Part shown: piece by piece, positions 61,569 to 64,000 of the stretch | Numbering within the stretch: the first letter of the stretch is position 1 | How the letters are laid out: the number at the start of each line of letters is the position of its first letter | Assembly (NCBI GenBank): GCA_022843805.1 | Contig: JALHMY010000015.1 | Coordinates: 48,517 to 112,516, forward strand | Length of the DNA: 64,000 bases | Reading direction: 5' to 3' | Source of the DNA: Fuerstiella sp. | GTDB taxonomy: Bacteria > Planctomycetota > Planctomycetia > Planctomycetales > Planctomycetaceae | Notes under the pieces: model-generated | What the model was told of the DNA's origin: nothing | Database searches by the model: none | The model's input: the letters and a program-made list of their open reading frames with translations, nothing else | Made by a program: the position numbers and the translations under genes

Positions 61569-63695
61569 ATGCGACTGGACTGGTTTCTGCCCTGTTTGCG
61601 AATCTCCAAAGCGGGGCGTCCGGAACGACCCGTGGGAAGGCTTGCCCGGTTTGCTGCCAGGATTCTTCCGGCCAGTTGCTTTTCTGATCGTCGCACAAAA
61701 CAGCGAGGTCAGGTCAGGCGATTTCTCAGGTGGATGGGGCCGGTCTGGTATTCCGCGCCCTGGCGTCGAGTGAGTCAGACCGTGTGCTTCTTTCTTTTTC
61801 TATGGCTGTTTTTTGTGGTTTGCTGGCCATACAGCGCGATTCCGAGGCAGGGATCGTCCGGCTGGATTCCTGTCGAGTTCGAAGTTGACAGTCGCCGAAT
61901 TCTGCTGGTGAATGACGATTTGACTGCGGCAGAACGAATACTTTCGGAACAGGGGGCCGGGGCTCAGCAGGTCTTCGTGCAGGACCCGTCTCGCGGAACA
62001 GATTCGGAACTGCACCTGCCCGCGTTTGCCCTTGATGAAGCAGGAGCAGAAGATTCAGAAACGGTCGTCGGGGATTCCGCTGCCGGGTCCATGTTGCATC
62101 TGCTCGCTCCGGAGAATTTGAGCGCCGAGGTGCTGGACGAGTTATCGCTGAGTGCCGGGCCATGGACGCTGTATCGGCAGGATGCGGCAGCATGGCCATC
62201 ACATTATGCCGACCATCTGGCGGCGAAGGAGCGGATTGCCGCCGAACTGTTCCTTGTGATCGATCCGCTCGTCAGTATTTCCACCGCGATCGCCAGTCGC
62301 AGCTGGGTCTGGTCCCTCACATCTGCGGCAATGATACTGACATTATGCATCTTCGTACCGCGCGGATTTTGCGGATATCTGTGTCCTCTGGGAACATTAA
62401 TCGATCTGTTTGACTGGCTTGCCGGTTCCCGTATCACGCGCTTTCGCGTTGCTGAAGGCGGGTGGTGGGTTCATATTCGATACTATTTGCTGCTGAGTAT
62501 CTTGATTGCGGCGGGATGCGGTGTCCTTGTAAGCGGCATGTTTGCTGCCATTCCGGTGATCACTCGCGGACTGCTTTTCACTCTGGCACCACTGCAAAAT
62601 GGAGCTGCTAATGGCTGGTACCAGATCCCTCCCCTGAATGGCGGGCATTTTCTGTCGGTCGGACTGTTTGGGGCCGTGCTGATGATGGGATTTCTGCGGC
62701 CAAGATTCTGGTGCAAATATGTGTGTCCAAGCGGCGCAGTGTTCTCTGTCGGCAACCTGTTTCGAGTCACAGAGCGGAAGGTGGAGAGTTCGTGCATTCA
62801 CTGTAACAAGTGTGTTGAAATTTGTCCGTTTGATGCAATCAAAGCGGATTTTACGACACGGACCACTGATTGCACTTTGTGTCAGTCCTGCGGCGGTGTC
62901 TGTCCAACTCATGCCATCAAGTTTGTGGGACGCTGGGAGGCGCAGGGGTTAAAAGTGTTGAACGATCCGCCGACACATGAGACTCCGCTGGGACGCCGCG
63001 GATTTATGTCGGCGCTGACGGGGCTGGCCGCGTCTGTGACGGCCGGGGTTGGGTCAGCTGCGGGAATTCGGGCCGGAAGCGTCAACTCTGACGGCACAGG
63101 AAGTTTCAAACCTGTTCGCCCGCCCGGAAGTGTTCCGGAAGACAAATTTTTGCAAATGTGTATTCGCTGTGGAGAATGTTTTAAGGCGTGTCCCAGCGAT
63201 GTTCTGCAGCCTCTGGGATTTCAGCAGGGACTCGACGGACTATGGACACCTCATGTAGTTGCAGACTGGGCCGGATGTGCGTCCAGCTGCAATGGCTGCG
63301 GGCAGGTATGCCCGACTGGCGCAATTCGAGCATTGCCGATGGAAGAAAAGCGTCATGCCCGCATGGGACTTGCATTCATTAATCAGTCGACATGTCTGCC
63401 GATTGCTGGTCGTGAGGCATGTCAGCTGTGTGTTGATGAATGCACCTCAGCAGGCTACAGGGCGATTGAGTTTATTACCGTGGGTACACGCACGGATGAA
63501 CTGGGCAACCCGATTGAAGGAACCGGCTTTCTGGCTCCATTGATGATTGACGACAGGTGTGTCGGGTGCGGCCTGTGTCAGACTCGATGTTTCGCCATCA
63601 ACGTCACTGAAAAGAGGTTGCTGACCGAGTCTGCGATTGTAATCCGGGCGGTGGAAGGTCATGAAGATCGGCTGATGACCGGTTCTTATCGGTAA
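61569..63695 (+). CDS. NapH-type membrane ferredoxin fused to NapG-like ferredoxin (NosR-like module part 2)
   Basis: 708 residues. A first helix near 70-90 (VCFFLFLWLFFVVCWPYSA), an extracytoplasmic region to about 235, and further helices around 245-385 with the two NapH signatures CGYLCPLGTLIDL (about 268) and WCKYVCPSGAVFSV. Then two [4Fe-4S] ferredoxin motifs (CIHCNKCVEICP; CTLCQSCGGVCP), an internal twin-arginine motif LGRRGFMSALTG (Arg476-Arg477), and a third ferredoxin region with CIRCGECFKACP, CNGCGQVCP and CVGCGLCQTRC. This looks like NapH followed by NapG. It would pass electrons across the membrane toward the FMN protein; the electron acceptor is unknown. Confidence 0.9.
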   Translation: MRLDWFLPCLRISKAGRPERPVGRLARFAARILPASCFSDRRTKQRGQVRRFLRWMGPVWYSAPWRRVSQTVCFFLFLWLFFVVCWPYSAIPRQGSSGWIPVEFEVDSRRILLVNDDLTAAERILSEQGAGAQQVFVQDPSRGTDSELHLPAFALDEAGAEDSETVVGDSAAGSMLHLLAPENLSAEVLDELSLSAGPWTLYRQDAAAWPSHYADHLAAKERIAAELFLVIDPLVSISTAIASRSWVWSLTSAAMILTLCIFVPRGFCGYLCPLGTLIDLFDWLAGSRITRFRVAEGGWWVHIRYYLLLSILIAAGCGVLVSGMFAAIPVITRGLLFTLAPLQNGAANGWYQIPPLNGGHFLSVGLFGAVLMMGFLRPRFWCKYVCPSGAVFSVGNLFRVTERKVESSCIHCNKCVEICPFDAIKADFTTRTTDCTLCQSCGGVCPTHAIKFVGRWEAQGLKVLNDPPTHETPLGRRGFMSALTGLAASVTAGVGSAAGIRAGSVNSDGTGSFKPVRPPGSVPEDKFLQMCIRCGECFKACPSDVLQPLGFQQGLDGLWTPHVVADWAGCASSCNGCGQVCPTGAIRALPMEEKRHARMGLAFINQSTCLPIAGREACQLCVDECTSAGYRAIEFITVGTRTDELGNPIEGTGFLAPLMIDDRCVGCGLCQTRCFAINVTEKRLLTESAIVIRAVEGHEDRLMTGSYR

Positions 63696-63713
63696 AAAGG
63701 GGTCAGGTCTCAT
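63696..63713 (-). repeat. Terminal motif next to the transposase 3' end
   Basis: AAAAGGGGTCAGGTCTCA follows the ferredoxin stop and overlaps the end of the transposase reading frame. Short G-rich motifs of this kind commonly border IS200-like/RAYT genes in planctomycetes; the exact boundary cannot be defined from one end. Confidence 0.4.
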
Positions 63714-64000
63714 TCTTTGGTCTTCCCCTTGGCCGGGTTGTGGATTCAAGCCCAGGACGTACGGCACTGCTCCTGATCCATTGAGCGTCACCAAACGGGA
63801 GACCACGTTTGGCGCTGTTCCGCAGCGCTTGCAGCTCGGCGTCTGTCTCGACTTTGTTCACCCACGAACGCCAGTTTCGCGGCAGAGGTGGATCGTTGGG
63901 AATGGCCAGCCAGGGGGACTCTTCGGGCAAGCGACGCCGGCGGTAAGCAGAACTCCACTTCCATTCCTCTGCCAGTTCAGTCAGATTGGCACGCACCGGA
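63703..64000 (-). CDS. IS200-like/REP-associated (Y1, RAYT) transposase, partial
   Basis: Only the C-terminal 98 or so residues are inside the window; the frame is open to the last base, which reads PVRANLTELAEEWKWSSAY, a hallmark stretch of REP-associated tyrosine transposases. The tail ALRNSAKRGLPFGDAQWI and GRPKNET also fit. The catalytic HUH and Tyr residues lie outside. The stop codon overlaps the AAAAAGGGGTCAGG stretch that follows the ferredoxin gene. Whether the element is intact cannot be told here. Confidence 0.85.
   Translation of the reverse strand, partial: PVRANLTELAEEWKWSSAYRRRRLPEESPWLAIPNDPPLPRNWRSWVNKVETDAELQALRNSAKRGLPFGDAQWIRSSAVRPGLESTTRPRGRPKNET

Overview
The window looks like a chromosome segment of a marine or freshwater planctomycete (order Planctomycetales). 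The family mix supports this: a DUF1549/DUF1553 giant cytochrome paired with a Tat-exported DUF1501 protein, a formylglycine-type sulfatase, PQQ-propeller and LamG secreted proteins, a membrane Ser/Thr kinase, a FHA-GAF-sigma54 activator, a PEP-CTERM remnant, and GC-rich intergenic repeat arrays together with an IS200-like (Y1/RAYT) transposase at the right edge. This is inferred from gene content; no 16S or other rRNA gene is present, and I saw no tRNA, CRISPR array or prophage.

Layout. 79-17427 is mostly core or planctomycete-typical: a thioredoxin-fold lipoprotein without its CXXC, a PIG-L deacetylase, a BRCT/MerR/TPR protein, serine hydroxymethyltransferase (glyA), a PQQ-propeller protein, the DUF1549/1553 + DUF1501 pair, LarE and a sigma54 activator, ending in a small acidic protein and a strong bidirectional terminator. 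17624-29407 is a surface-glycan locus: on the minus strand a MsbA-like ABC exporter, an ELM1-like protein, a SAM methyltransferase and a DUF6807 protein; on the plus strand four diverse glycosyltransferases, an alpha-1,2-fucosyltransferase-type GT11 and two FkbM methyltransferases. 29494-34515 holds an RRM RNA-binding protein, a LamG protein interrupted by a propeller, an unrecognised 527-residue protein and two repeat clusters.

34516-45212 reads as a carbohydrate/acid catabolic region: a minus-strand run (beta-helix protein, alpha/beta hydrolase, two amidohydrolases) opposes a plus-strand run (enolase-superfamily sugar-acid dehydratase, MarR regulator, ceramidase-like hydrolase, DapA-like aldolase/lyase, sulfatase). 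The dehydratase and the DapA-like protein could act consecutively through a 2-keto-3-deoxy acid. A 31-bp direct/33-bp inverted repeat array lies between the MarR gene and the hydrolase.

45263-63695 has a sensor Ser/Thr kinase and its lipoprotein neighbour, ispF-ruvC-ruvA, a glycerate-kinase-type protein, a phenylacetate-CoA-ligase-like enzyme, rhomboid protease, an APH/P-loop kinase fusion, a WCGPCK lipoprotein with a PEP-CTERM remnant behind it, a CoA-disulfide-reductase/rhodanese fusion, and a two-gene module that looks like a split NosR: a secreted FMN-binding protein followed by a NapH-type membrane ferredoxin fused to a Tat-motif NapG-like ferredoxin. That module, the repeat families, and several palindromic or tandem motifs in promoter regions are the most interesting items. 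The window ends inside an IS200-like transposase gene (63703-64000, minus).
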